In this document: positions 7,677-16,144 of the stretch, in pieces
Layout of the letters: each line of letters starts with the position of its first letter
Numbering within the stretch: the stretch's first letter is position 1
Assembly (NCBI GenBank): GCA_900764045.1
Contig: CAAFMN010000047.1
Span: 19,176-83,175 of the forward strand
Reading direction: 5' to 3'
Source of the DNA: Clostridia bacterium
GTDB lineage: Bacteria; Bacillota; Clostridia; Lachnospirales; Bianqueaceae
Length of the DNA: 64,000 nt
The notes under the pieces: model-generated
What the model was told of the DNA's origin: nothing
Database searches by the model: none
Seen by the model: only the letters and a program-made list of their open reading frames with translations
Translations under genes and position numbers: made by a program

Positions 7677-8928
7677 TCTTCTTTTTCTTGCCGAGTACAA
7701 CCGCGCCAAGCGCAAGCAGTGCCACTCCGGCGCCGCCCAGTGCCCAAACAGGCCAATTCAGCTGACCAGTCTGAATCAGCGTACGGGTATTGGTAATCGT
7801 TACCACACCGTTGCTTACGCTGTAGGACGGTACATAGCCCTTAGGAATATTGACCTCGACAATCTGCCAATTGCCGTGAGCGTTCTCATCCTTCCATGTA
7901 TAGGTCCAGTTATTCGACGCGTCAAGACGAACGGATGCATAAAGTTCTTTGCCATTGTACAGATTGACCGTCACAGAATCCGGGCGATCCTTGGCATTAT
8001 TGTCATCCCATACCTTACGAACCGTGATGTCCAGCGGATCCTCTGTCGGCGGAACTTCTTTCTTGGTATTGGTAATGGTTGTCATCGTTCCCACGGTCTC
8101 ATAGCTGACAATATATCCTTCCGGAACCTCCGCTTCCTCTACTGTCCAAGTATGGCCTTCCAGCAGACGATCGAACGTATAAGCCCAGCCATTTTCGGCA
8201 TTCAGCACCTGTGACTGCTCCACCTGCCCGTCCTTCAGCAGGTTCACCGTAATGCTCTCCTGCTCGTGAGCCGCATTACCGTCGGACCAAACCTTACGGA
8301 CGGAAAGCTGGCTCTCATTATACGCCTCCACATGGAATACCCAGTCTACTTCACCTACACGGTTCGCGTACTCGTTGCCAAGCTCAATCGGCACCGTCAG
8401 CTCTACCTTAAGCTCCGCTGTCTCGCCGGTACGGAACGTCCCCAGAAGAACATTATCCTTCAGTCCTCCCACCTGATCCGGCGACGCATCATAGATCAGC
8501 TGTGCGCCATTCCAGATTTTCATGGAGAGCTGCGCAAGAAAATCCGCCATCGTCGCGACAGTCTCATCCCGCTGTCCGGGGACATTGACCTGATCCTTAC
8601 CATCCGCGTTCTCCGCAGCTTCGCTGTAGGTCAGAGGATTTCCCTGCTCATCATGTGCCTCCGCTCTCATATAGAGATTGACAAAGTCACAGTCCGAAGC
8701 CGCATTGGTAAAGGTAATCGTCTCTGTCAATACATCACCCGGCATAACATTTTTGAAGTTATTGAACAGGTCTGTCTCTGTATACTCGCTTCCCGGCTGA
8801 AAATCAAAACCATCAGAAAATCCCTTAAAGGTAATGGATGTGGACGCAGCAGACACAGTCGTCGTAAAACTCAGCATCAGGGCCAGCATCAACGCAAGAG
8901 AAATAACCGTTTTATATGATCTTTTCAT
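7669..8928 (-). CDS. Cna_B-repeat sortase substrate, pilin/adhesin-like
   Basis: This 419-aa surface protein has a signal peptide (MKRSYKTVISLAL..., cleavage near VSAAS). An N-terminal domain of about 175 residues resembles the TasA/pilin-like region found in SipW loci (SITFKGFSDGF...). Two Cna_B domains follow, starting at LSVRKVW and LDITVRKVW and each ending in TITNT. The Lys of RKVW, a Glu in VEE/VEV and the Asn of ITNT could form intramolecular isopeptide bonds. The C-terminus is a sorting signal, LIQTGQLNWP, then a 19-residue helix and KKKKNA. The motif is LIQTG, not LPxTG. It is probably anchored or polymerised by the adjacent sortase. RBS GGGGG lies 8 nt upstream. Confidence 0.85.
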   Translation of the reverse strand: MKRSYKTVISLALMLALMLSFTTTVSAASTSITFKGFSDGFDFQPGSEYTETDLFNNFKNVMPGDVLTETITFTNAASDCDFVNLYMRAEAHDEQGNPLTYSEAAENADGKDQVNVPGQRDETVATMADFLAQLSMKIWNGAQLIYDASPDQVGGLKDNVLLGTFRTGETAELKVELTVPIELGNEYANRVGEVDWVFHVEAYNESQLSVRKVWSDGNAAHEQESITVNLLKDGQVEQSQVLNAENGWAYTFDRLLEGHTWTVEEAEVPEGYIVSYETVGTMTTITNTKKEVPPTEDPLDITVRKVWDDNNAKDRPDSVTVNLYNGKELYASVRLDASNNWTYTWKDENAHGNWQIVEVNIPKGYVPSYSVSNGVVTITNTRTLIQTGQLNWPVWALGGAGVALLALGAVVLGKKKKNA

Positions 8929-8941
8929 CGTTCTATCCCCC

Positions 8942-9514
8942 TTAATTGAAGCTCAGCGTGCCGTCCGAACTTACTGACACACCCCATACTTTTCTGACTG
9001 CGTCCGCAGGTATACTCTGAATGGCTTCCGCCATAACGTCGATTGCCTGGCTGCCGCCGTCAGCATCCTGATAAGAAGCTACCAGCGTCATGCTGTCTGT
9101 CAGGTTCGCAACCGGCGATGCCTTAGGCGCTACCGGCTGCGTATAGTAATAATATCCGTCGTGCTCCACCCAGTTCTCCCCTAAAGTAAACTCAGGAAGC
9201 TCTGCCACACCGCCGATATGGTCTCCCGCCTCGTTGGTGCGGTATGTCACCAGCTTAACACGGATATAGGCTTCCGTGTCACCTGTATTGCGAACGTTTA
9301 CATTGGTTTTAACGCCGGTTCCCTTATCAAATTCTTCTGTCACTTCACAAGTGACTTGGGAGGGAGTGAATATATTCTCGGCTTCCACGCTCCGCGCGCT
9401 CAGCCATGCCAGCGTAGAACCGCCGACCAGTACCAAAAGAAACACTACAGAGAGAACCAGCGCCACAGCCCGGCCCGTATGTCCTGCCTTGTTCTTGCTT
9501 CCTTCTTTATACAT
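8942..9514 (-). CDS. SipW-dependent TasA/camelysin-like protein (fourth copy)
   Basis: This 190-aa exported protein has the signal seen on SipW substrates: a basic N-terminus, a hydrophobic core and GGSTLAWLSA near residue 33. The body is a single beta-rich domain with NTGDTEAYIRVKLVTYRTN, the block found in TasA/CalY fibre proteins, and AIDVMAEAIQSIPAD near the end. The start at 9514 is preferred over 9535 because AGGAGG lies 8 nt upstream; the longer frame would overlap the vWA gene. It lies between the vWA adhesin and the Cna_B protein. TasA relatives form extracellular fibres in Bacillus; a similar role here is inferred. Confidence 0.82.
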   Translation of the reverse strand: MYKEGSKNKAGHTGRAVALVLSVVFLLVLVGGSTLAWLSARSVEAENIFTPSQVTCEVTEEFDKGTGVKTNVNVRNTGDTEAYIRVKLVTYRTNEAGDHIGGVAELPEFTLGENWVEHDGYYYYTQPVAPKASPVANLTDSMTLVASYQDADGGSQAIDVMAEAIQSIPADAVRKVWGVSVSSDGTLSFN

Positions 9515-9531
9515 TGTCATCTCCTCCTTCC

Positions 9532-12500
9532 TCACTGATTTCCACCGATAATATTCCGGATCACTTCACTGAATCCATTCAGCCAGCCGCCCTGCGTCTT
9601 GGTATTGGTACAGGTAATGCGGTCTTTCGGATTCTGTGCATTCAGTTCTACCGCTTCGCCGTTGTTCGTCGTATAACGCCAACTCCATCCGGCATTCTCC
9701 TGAATGGTATACTTGCCAACCGGCAGTTCCGAGATCGTCTCTGTGCCGTTCCCCCAGACGGTTACTTCAGAATACTTTTCACCATCCTTGTAGATATCGA
9801 ACACATAGGACTCGTTACCCTCGCCGCCCTGCTTGGTAATGCTCAGCGTACAGGTCTTGATATGAACCAGGAAAGCGGGGTTGCCCTTTTCTGCGGGTGT
9901 TGTCCAGCTACAAGCAGGATCGCAGGCCTGATGTACGAATGTGGTATAACCATTCACATCTTCCGTTCCAATCTTGACCGTTGCCGCAACCGGAACATCC
10001 TGCTTGGTATACTTGCCGCTATCAAGCTTGCTTGCATCCGGCGTATAGCTGATATCCAGCGTCGGCTTCTCACCAGTCATATCAATGTCTGGATCCGTCG
10101 AAACTGCCGTACCATGCTTCCAGACTTCAGAGACCAGATTACCGCTGTAGTCATTGTTCTCCGGAATAGACTCACCGTAATAAGCGTTAGAATCCTTATA
10201 GGTCAGTTCCGGCTTGAATACATAGATATGTGCCTCATCCTCACCGGTCATCTCGGTTGCCGCCGGTCCCTTCTCAACTGTCGTTGTACCTTCTGTTTTC
10301 GGCTCGACCGTCACCTTAATGGTATAGGTCGTATCGTCCTTCAGGTCCTCCAGCTTATCGGAGATCACATTACCAGCCTCGTCCTTGATCTCCACCTTGA
10401 TGTTTACATATTCTGTCTGCCAGCTTTCCAGGCCGTAATTCTCATCCGGCTTGGTCAGATCCAGCTCTACATACTGTCCTACCTTAATGATCGCTTCTTC
10501 TCGCAGCTGCGCCGCGGTCACTTCACCCTTCAGATATACGTTCATATCCTCCGCCGTTACGTCCAGCGCCGGAATCGGAACATTCACTGTCGGCCGCTCA
10601 TAGGTCAGCAGCGGGATTTCCGAAGAAGCCTTCTCGTAGATCTTGGCGCTCGTATTGGTGTATACGTTATTGCCGCCCAAGAATCCCTTCTTCGGTGTAA
10701 CCTTGAAGCTGATCCTCAGCTTGTCGCCAAAATAGGTCGTCTGTCCTTCCTTCGTAACCGATCCGACGTAGTTCTTCGAAAAATCAAAACCGGTCACGCT
10801 TACCTGTGTTCCGTCCTCGCTGAGCGCCGCCGTAGCACCCATCGCACTGTCATTCTGACTCCATGTAAATCCAGAGCTGTCCTGACCCGTGCAATGATAC
10901 GTGGTGAGCTCAATATCCGCCAGCGTCGTTCCCTCCGGAAGCGTAAAATACGGAGAGATGACATCCCTAATAACCGCTTCCTCTGTCAAGCTCGTCGAAG
11001 GACGGTTTGACTCTATTTGCTGAGTAATCTGCTGAAAAATATCATTCACCGCAAACGCATCCGAAGCTGACAGATAATAACTTGGCATCTGAACCGTTCC
11101 ATTGTTGGAAGACAGATTCTGCATGAACCAGTTGCAGGCAGCCGGTATCCGACTGTCGCCATCCCATAAATCACCGGACGGCTCGGTGACTTCACTGTTC
11201 GCGTCCGCACCGCTAAATACTCCGATGGCATAGACCGTCGCGCCCAGTTCCTTGATATCCCTGGCCTCGTTGATTGCTTCCTTGGCCTCACTCATGTCGA
11301 AACCATTGGAACTCGTCGGTGCACCGTCCGTAAAGACAATTACAATACGATTCCTCTGCTCCCCTTCCGGAACTGGATTGGCCTTCAGAATCCTCTCAGC
11401 CATATCCATGCCCAGATCCACTTCCGTCGCACCCTGAGCCGCCAGTGCATCAATCGCGGCCTTCGCCATGCTTACACCGTCCGCCGAGTTCATATTCTGC
11501 ACAACGTTCTTCCAATCTTCGGAGCCGATGTTATCATATGCAACACCCACAGTGCCGCTGTTTGTTCCGGAAATAGACAGCAGCTCCGTATTGTTGCCAT
11601 AGCCGGATCGGCTCGCGAAGCCTACTACAGCAATCCGGTGATTGATATCATCTGCTGTGCCGTACTGGCCGTCCGTTCCCCTGGCTTTCGCAGCGATATC
11701 ATCCACCATCTTGTCCGCCGCTTCTTTCAGCGTCGCCAATCTGGAAGCGCCGCCATTCGGATCAATGGAGCGTTCATACAATGTCGGCAAGAACACAGTA
11801 TCATCTCCGACAGATGTGCCGATCGTCTGGACGCTGCCATTGGAATCAGTATAGGTGTAGGTATATTGGGTCTTGCCGGCATCCTTGCTCGCCAGGTATA
11901 ACACACCGCCTTCGATGCCGGAATCAGAAAAATCCGGTATTTCGTACCGGCCCTGGCTCCTGGCAATTACGTTGTCGCCAAGGCTGTAAACATAAGTTAT
12001 TTGATTAAAGTTATGGCCGCTCCCCTCATCCGTTACTATAACCTTCTGATATTCGCCGTTAACCTTGGCATACAGGTTATATCGGTTGCTCCAATAATTG
12101 GTGGCCCCTCCCATAGAAGAATTGTTTCTCCCATTGGTGATCTCTGTATAATTCATCACTTCCTGCTTCGTTACCGAAACAGAAACATAGATGTTCTCCT
12201 CACCATCCAGCTTATGCCACAGATTGCCGCTGCCGCCGTTGTGACGGTACTTATAGTAATCCTGGTTCCTTGTGTTATAAACTGTTCCATCCAACAAATA
12301 CCACTCGTCCTCATACTCCGAGAACTTGACCGATCCAATGTTATCGGCCATAGATCCGGACTGGTCCAGTACCAGGATAATGTCTGTCGGCACATCCTTG
12401 GTGATGTCGGTGATGATCTTTTCTCCCGTTGCATAGGCCTCCAACGTGATGGTATACGTGCCGTCGTCGTTGATCTTGGCCGTCTTGCTGATCTTCATGC

Positions 12501-12603
12501 CCTCATTACCGCTGCGTTCATTCGTGGTCTCCGCCGTCACCGGAACCGCCATCGATACCAAGAGCGTCAGACTTAACAGCATGGACAGAATTCTCTTCTT
12601 CAT
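9532..12603 (-). CDS. Large von Willebrand factor A adhesin of the SipW island
   Basis: This 1023-aa secreted protein is probably the ligand-binding tip or matrix-binding partner of the fibre. A signal peptide ends near VTAE. A vWA domain starts near residue 70 with an intact MIDAS motif, DQSGS at residue 80, and the later TDGAPTSS loop. An unusually long insert of about 200 residues, rich in Tyr, Asn and Gly, interrupts the vWA fold. Pilin-like beta domains follow (residues 540-670 and 670-900). A SpaA/Cna_B-like domain (LSITKQGG... ITCTNTK) closes the protein. There is no sorting signal; it ends in GGWLNGFSEVIRNIIGGNQ. RBS AGGAGG lies 7 nt upstream. Its ligand cannot be inferred. Confidence 0.87.
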   Translation of the reverse strand: MKKRILSMLLSLTLLVSMAVPVTAETTNERSGNEGMKISKTAKINDDGTYTITLEAYATGEKIITDITKDVPTDIILVLDQSGSMADNIGSVKFSEYEDEWYLLDGTVYNTRNQDYYKYRHNGGSGNLWHKLDGEENIYVSVSVTKQEVMNYTEITNGRNNSSMGGATNYWSNRYNLYAKVNGEYQKVIVTDEGSGHNFNQITYVYSLGDNVIARSQGRYEIPDFSDSGIEGGVLYLASKDAGKTQYTYTYTDSNGSVQTIGTSVGDDTVFLPTLYERSIDPNGGASRLATLKEAADKMVDDIAAKARGTDGQYGTADDINHRIAVVGFASRSGYGNNTELLSISGTNSGTVGVAYDNIGSEDWKNVVQNMNSADGVSMAKAAIDALAAQGATEVDLGMDMAERILKANPVPEGEQRNRIVIVFTDGAPTSSNGFDMSEAKEAINEARDIKELGATVYAIGVFSGADANSEVTEPSGDLWDGDSRIPAACNWFMQNLSSNNGTVQMPSYYLSASDAFAVNDIFQQITQQIESNRPSTSLTEEAVIRDVISPYFTLPEGTTLADIELTTYHCTGQDSSGFTWSQNDSAMGATAALSEDGTQVSVTGFDFSKNYVGSVTKEGQTTYFGDKLRISFKVTPKKGFLGGNNVYTNTSAKIYEKASSEIPLLTYERPTVNVPIPALDVTAEDMNVYLKGEVTAAQLREEAIIKVGQYVELDLTKPDENYGLESWQTEYVNIKVEIKDEAGNVISDKLEDLKDDTTYTIKVTVEPKTEGTTTVEKGPAATEMTGEDEAHIYVFKPELTYKDSNAYYGESIPENNDYSGNLVSEVWKHGTAVSTDPDIDMTGEKPTLDISYTPDASKLDSGKYTKQDVPVAATVKIGTEDVNGYTTFVHQACDPACSWTTPAEKGNPAFLVHIKTCTLSITKQGGEGNESYVFDIYKDGEKYSEVTVWGNGTETISELPVGKYTIQENAGWSWRYTTNNGEAVELNAQNPKDRITCTNTKTQGGWLNGFSEVIRNIIGGNQ

Positions 12604-12615
12604 CCCGTTCCCTCC

Positions 12616-13062
12616 TTACTCTTGTCCGCCAATGACGGGCGCGCCAAAAGGAGCAACATTGGTATAATCAACGGTCTGAGATTCGATCTCGCTGGGAACC
12701 GTCTCTTCCACAGCCTCCTGAACGAGGACCACTTCCGGTTCCGGAGCAGGCTCCATGGCCGTGATCTTCGCATCGATCTGCGCGTTTTCTTCTTCGGTCA
12801 GTACACTCCACTCTTCATCCGTTACGGCTTCGATCATTGTCCATAGATCTTCCAGCGTCTCACATCCCATGATACGCTCAAACAGATGGCATCCGCAGCT
12901 GCACTCCGCATCCGCACAATCCTCCGAGCATGTCTCAATATGATTCGAAGCCTCTGCCGTTACAGGCTCCGAATCGGTGGATTCCGCTAATGCTCCCGGA
13001 AGAGCCATGGTAAGCATCAAGGCAAAACCGCTGACTACTGCCAATACCTTTTTCATATTCAT
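12616..13062 (-). CDS. Small Cys-rich secreted protein of unknown function
   Basis: This 148-aa protein has a signal peptide (MNMKKVLAVVSGFAL..., ending near ALAES). The mature part starts with a Cys cluster, CSEDCADAECSCGCHLF, which could bind a metal or form disulfides. A helical segment follows with a repeated TxEExxxL pattern (TDEEWSVLTEEENAQI), then an acidic Pro/Glu linker and the tail NVAPFGAPVIGG. The start at 13062 has GGAGG 7 nt upstream; the longer frame has no RBS. It sits between the third TasA-like gene and the vWA adhesin, 12 bp from the latter, so it is probably co-expressed and co-secreted. I do not recognise a named family. Confidence 0.72.
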   Translation of the reverse strand: MNMKKVLAVVSGFALMLTMALPGALAESTDSEPVTAEASNHIETCSEDCADAECSCGCHLFERIMGCETLEDLWTMIEAVTDEEWSVLTEEENAQIDAKITAMEPAPEPEVVLVQEAVEETVPSEIESQTVDYTNVAPFGAPVIGGQE

Positions 13063-13078
13063 TGTTCTGCCTCCTTCA

Positions 13079-13633
13079 TTAACTGCGCGGCCAGCCCTGA
13101 GCGTCCATAGCAGACGTACCGTTGTTAGCAGTCTGTACAGCCTCGGCCGCAACATCTACGTTCACCTTTACATCCCGGTATTCATTGCCCATCTTCTTGG
13201 AAAACGTCACTGTCGTAAAGATCGGAGCTGTGACTTCGCCAGGCTTTAATGCTTCATTATAGTACATATAACCGTCTTCTCCCAATGTCCAGTCCTCGGT
13301 ATTCAGATTCAAGCCGATGACTTCACTGTCCGGAAGGAATTCGTTTCCTAATTGCATGCGCTTCTCGACCTGGACACGAATCCACGCCTCGGACGCGCCG
13401 GTATTCTTAACCTCCGCGATCTTCGTCACAGATGCGCCTGGCAGAACTCCTTCCAGATCTACAAACGGCACCTGCTTCGCTTCATCCGCCCATTCCTGTA
13501 CCGTAATCTCAACGCTGCCGGTCGTAATGACATTGTGCGCCTTATCCTCTGAGGTGAAGAACGCAATGGTTCCGGTGGCCAATGAGGCGATACATATAGC
13601 CAACACTGATAGAATCAATAATTTTCGCTTCAT
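13079..13633 (-). CDS. SipW-dependent TasA/camelysin-like protein (third copy)
   Basis: This 184-aa exported protein has a short SipW-type signal, MKRKLLILSVLAICIASL, followed by TGTIAFFTSEDKAHNVITTG, the conserved block that marks TasA/CalY family members. The domain continues with LPGASVTKIAEVKNTGASEAWIRV and a late PIFTTVTFSKKMGNEYR strand, and ends AAEAVQTANNG. RBS GAGGAG lies 8 nt ahead of the ATG. It is expected to be cut by the SipW peptidase encoded three genes upstream and to contribute to an extracellular fibre. Confidence 0.85.
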   Translation of the reverse strand: MKRKLLILSVLAICIASLATGTIAFFTSEDKAHNVITTGSVEITVQEWADEAKQVPFVDLEGVLPGASVTKIAEVKNTGASEAWIRVQVEKRMQLGNEFLPDSEVIGLNLNTEDWTLGEDGYMYYNEALKPGEVTAPIFTTVTFSKKMGNEYRDVKVNVDVAAEAVQTANNGTSAMDAQGWPRS

Positions 13634-13656
13634 AGTCTTTACTCCTCTCAGAAAAA

Positions 13657-14268
13657 TTACTGAGCATCATACTCGGCAAACGCCTCTTCCCAGGTGGCAA
13701 GTTTTTCCGCCTGAATAGCCTCTGCCTGAACCGTAATGTCTCCAAAAGAATCATCATTCTTAATCGCGGTCGGGATCGTCACCTCTCGGAAGATCGGTGT
13801 CGTATCCTTGCCGGATTCCAGAACCTTGTCATATTTCAGGACAAAACTTACATCCTTCTCTTGGGTAGTGACCCCTACAACGCTCCATCCCTCGCCAAGC
13901 GCATCCACAATCAACAGCAGGGAATCGCTGTCCGTCGCCGCCTTCTTGCTGTCCGGGAAGTATGTCGTGCACTCCACCATCCAGTTCTGAACGGTAACGA
14001 TGGCACGGATATATGCGTCGTTCGCTCCTACATTATGAACGGTCGGATCCTTGGTCACGGTCATGCCCGGATATACCTCGTACTCATTTTCCGTAACACG
14101 CTTATCCGGATTGTTCACATCCGTCTCATCCAGCTCGATCTCCACATTCCCCATGGTAAATGTATTCTTGGCTGTCTTTGCATCTGTGAAGTATGCAAGA
14201 GAAGTTCCCACAACGGCGATTGCCATCAGCATCACACACAGACAGACCGCCATAATCTTCTTTTTCAT
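13657..14268 (-). CDS. SipW-dependent TasA/camelysin-like protein (second copy)
   Basis: This 203-aa member of the same family has the signal MKKKIMAVCLCVMLMAIAVV followed by GTSLAYFTDAKTAKNTFTMG, the closest of the four copies to the Bacillus TasA pattern. The body contains EVYPGMTVTKDPTVHN, NDAYIRAIVTVQNW and TPIFREVTIP. The last 15 residues are acidic and hydrophilic (EEAFAEYDAQ). GGAGG precedes the start at a good distance. It is probably the major fibre subunit candidate, because its signal and domain are the most canonical; that ranking is inference. Confidence 0.86.
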   Translation of the reverse strand: MKKKIMAVCLCVMLMAIAVVGTSLAYFTDAKTAKNTFTMGNVEIELDETDVNNPDKRVTENEYEVYPGMTVTKDPTVHNVGANDAYIRAIVTVQNWMVECTTYFPDSKKAATDSDSLLLIVDALGEGWSVVGVTTQEKDVSFVLKYDKVLESGKDTTPIFREVTIPTAIKNDDSFGDITVQAEAIQAEKLATWEEAFAEYDAQ

Positions 14269-14301
14269 CTTTTTCCCTCCTTACAAATCTCTTCCGCGCT
14301 A

Positions 14302-14892
14302 TCAAGTGATATTATCCTTGACGATAATATCCCAGGCCTCAGCCGGTTCGAAGATATCCGTGTTATTCTTGTACAGCTGAGACGCATACGCCGTAATGGT
14401 CAGGGTCGGATATGTCTCTTCTGTTAATTCGTCCATCATCTCTTTTGTTACAGTCTCCCTGACGGTAACCTCTCCGCCTTCTGCACCTGCCAGGACAGCG
14501 AAATCCTTCCCGATATCCGCCTTCAGAATCTTGCGATAATAAATGCTGGCCCGTCCCTCTGTCTTCAGCAGTGTCCATTCTCCTTCTGACGTATCGACCG
14601 CATAGGTCATAAAGTCGTCAAAGTTCTCGGACTCCTCCAACTTAACGAACAGCCAACATTCCACACTGCCTGCCCGGACCGTAGCCTTCGGGTCCTTGGC
14701 AATCTTACAGCCGGGAATCATTTTGTAGTCCTTTGTCGTCTCTGCGAGGTCAACCTGCACATTGCTGCCCTTGAATGTATTCACTACCGGCGCTGACTGC
14801 GCAGTCAGATATGCCAGCGTGCCCAACACGGATGCCGCAACCAACAGTGCTACACAAAGAGTCAAGATCAAAGCCTTGCTTTTTCTCCTCAT
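14302..14892 (-). CDS. SipW-dependent TasA/camelysin-like protein (first copy)
   Basis: This 196-aa exported protein directly follows sipW. Its signal, MRRKSKALILTLCVALLVAAS, leads into VLGTLAYLTAQSAPVVNTF. The domain keeps the family features KMIPGCKIAKDPKATV and VECWLFVKLEES, then LTITAYASQLYKNN near the end. The ATG at 14892 has AGGAGG 8 nt upstream; the seven-codon longer frame has none. The four paralogues differ enough that a recent tandem duplication is unlikely, and each probably has a separate structural role. Confidence 0.85.
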   Translation of the reverse strand: MRRKSKALILTLCVALLVAASVLGTLAYLTAQSAPVVNTFKGSNVQVDLAETTKDYKMIPGCKIAKDPKATVRAGSVECWLFVKLEESENFDDFMTYAVDTSEGEWTLLKTEGRASIYYRKILKADIGKDFAVLAGAEGGEVTVRETVTKEMMDELTEETYPTLTITAYASQLYKNNTDIFEPAEAWDIIVKDNIT

Positions 14893-14940
14893 CGCGAAAA
14901 CCTCCTTAAACAATAATAATCTATAGGGAGCCGTAAGGCA

Positions 14941-15471
14941 TTACCCTTGTTGTGATGTACCGCCGTCCTTGCCCCCGTGTAAGAGGTCCGGCAGTAGTAC
15001 CAGCAGCAGAAGAATCGCCCCCGCCGCAATCGCGATATACGTTCCGGGCGGATGCTGGATAAAGTCCGCGACATAGCCCAGATACGGGATAGAAAAGACG
15101 GGAACTCCGATCACATTTTTATAATGCACCAGACTGCCGTCCTCCACTTCATTGGCATCTCCCTTGGTACGGAACCGAATTACGTTCGGATCAGTCTCGT
15201 CCTTGACGATCTCTACGACCCGATGCGTCGCAACCGTGTCCTCCGTCAACAGGAAGGTGATCGGTTGTCCTACCTGAATGGTATATGGATCCGCCTTCTT
15301 GACATAGATCAAGGCTCCGGTATGATATGTAGGCTCCATCGAACCGGACAATACGGTAAATACCTGAAACCCAACCAATCTTACGCCGACCAGCAGGACC
15401 GCCAGCAACACAACCAACGCTACCAGAACACTGCTGACCGCATTCCACACTTTTCTTAGCTTACCATTCAT
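14941..15471 (-). CDS. sipW: SipW-type signal peptidase I (S26B, ER-like)
   Basis: This 176-aa membrane protease removes the signal peptides of TasA-like proteins. It belongs to the ER/archaeal-type branch, in which the general base is His rather than Lys. Membrane helices lie near residues 11-33 and 150-168. The nucleophile Ser is in LSGSMEPTYHTG near residue 42, the base His is in VATHRVVEI near residue 83, and the acidic loop is TKGDANEVED. It overlaps the upstream TetR gene by 4 bp (ATGA), so the two are probably coupled, and it precedes four putative substrates. The assignment is secure at family level and strengthened by context. Confidence 0.9.
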   Translation of the reverse strand: MNGKLRKVWNAVSSVLVALVVLLAVLLVGVRLVGFQVFTVLSGSMEPTYHTGALIYVKKADPYTIQVGQPITFLLTEDTVATHRVVEIVKDETDPNVIRFRTKGDANEVEDGSLVHYKNVIGVPVFSIPYLGYVADFIQHPPGTYIAIAAGAILLLLVLLPDLLHGGKDGGTSQQG

Positions 15472-16067
15472 AAGATTGCCTCTAATACTTCCGGCTTGAC
15501 ATTGGGTATTACAAAGCTGTAGATCTGCTCAAAGACCCACTTGGCTGTTTCCTCATTATTCTCCATCTCTCCACCCAACACTCTTGCTGCAAAGGATAGC
15601 ATCGTATCAAAGATCTGGTGGATCAGCATATCTACATTGGTCTCCGGCTTAAACGTCGGCCTTGTACTGTCAATCAGCTCATGAAAGAACTTCAGATGCG
15701 TAGCGTATGCACGTGTCCGGCACTGGGCAGAATAGTAATACCGAAGATAAAAGCAGCAATCGTCTTCCTTCTCCAGCATGTACCTCCAGCTGCCTATCCA
15801 TAGCTGATACACCCGGTCTCTCCAGGAGATTCCCTTGGTTCTCATGACTGGCAGCGCTTCATGCAAGTACTGAACGAAATTCTTGTCCTCCAGATAGAAC
15901 GCTTCGCTCAGAAGCTCATCCTTATTGGAGAAGCACTGATAGATATAGGCTTCATTGAGCTTGGCCTCCGTGGCAATCGCCTTGGTCGTTGCCTTGCCCA
16001 GACCGTCCCGGGCGACCACCCGCACCACACTCTTTATAAAAACCTGCTTCATATTGTTAGGCTCCAT
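15468..16067 (-). CDS. TetR family regulator of the SipW fibre island
   Basis: This 199-aa protein has the N-terminal TetR helix-turn-helix (residues 8-50: GLGKATTKAIATEAKLNEAYIYQCFSNKDEL). An all-helical ligand domain follows with several Cys (DDCCFYLRYYYSAQCRT) that could sense redox state or a hydrophobic effector. It is the first gene of the island and overlaps sipW by 4 bp. An inverted repeat 23 bp upstream of its start is a good candidate operator, so autoregulation of the whole island is likely. The signal sensed is unknown. Confidence 0.85.
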   Translation of the reverse strand: MEPNNMKQVFIKSVVRVVARDGLGKATTKAIATEAKLNEAYIYQCFSNKDELLSEAFYLEDKNFVQYLHEALPVMRTKGISWRDRVYQLWIGSWRYMLEKEDDCCFYLRYYYSAQCRTRAYATHLKFFHELIDSTRPTFKPETNVDMLIHQIFDTMLSFAARVLGGEMENNEETAKWVFEQIYSFVIPNVKPEVLEAIL

Positions 16068-16089
16068 CCAAATACATCCTTCATCTAAA

Positions 16090-16105
16090 ATAAGTAATCA
16101 CTTAT
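16090..16105. promoter_or_regulatory. Candidate TetR operator (ATAAGT-N4-ACTTAT)
   Basis: A 16-bp near-perfect palindrome with 14 of 16 positions symmetric lies between the mapped promoter and the tetR start codon. Its position and length suit autorepression by a TetR dimer. No second copy was noticed in the window. Confidence 0.5.
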
Positions 16106-16144
16106 ACAGGGTCTGAAAAAAGCAAATCGCCAAAAAACTCGGGA

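Noticed and set aside
9514..11010. Long plus-strand frame opposite the vWA gene (about 500 codons)
   Set aside because: It is antisense to a gene with clear domains, has no RBS or family features, and results from the codon pattern of the real gene.
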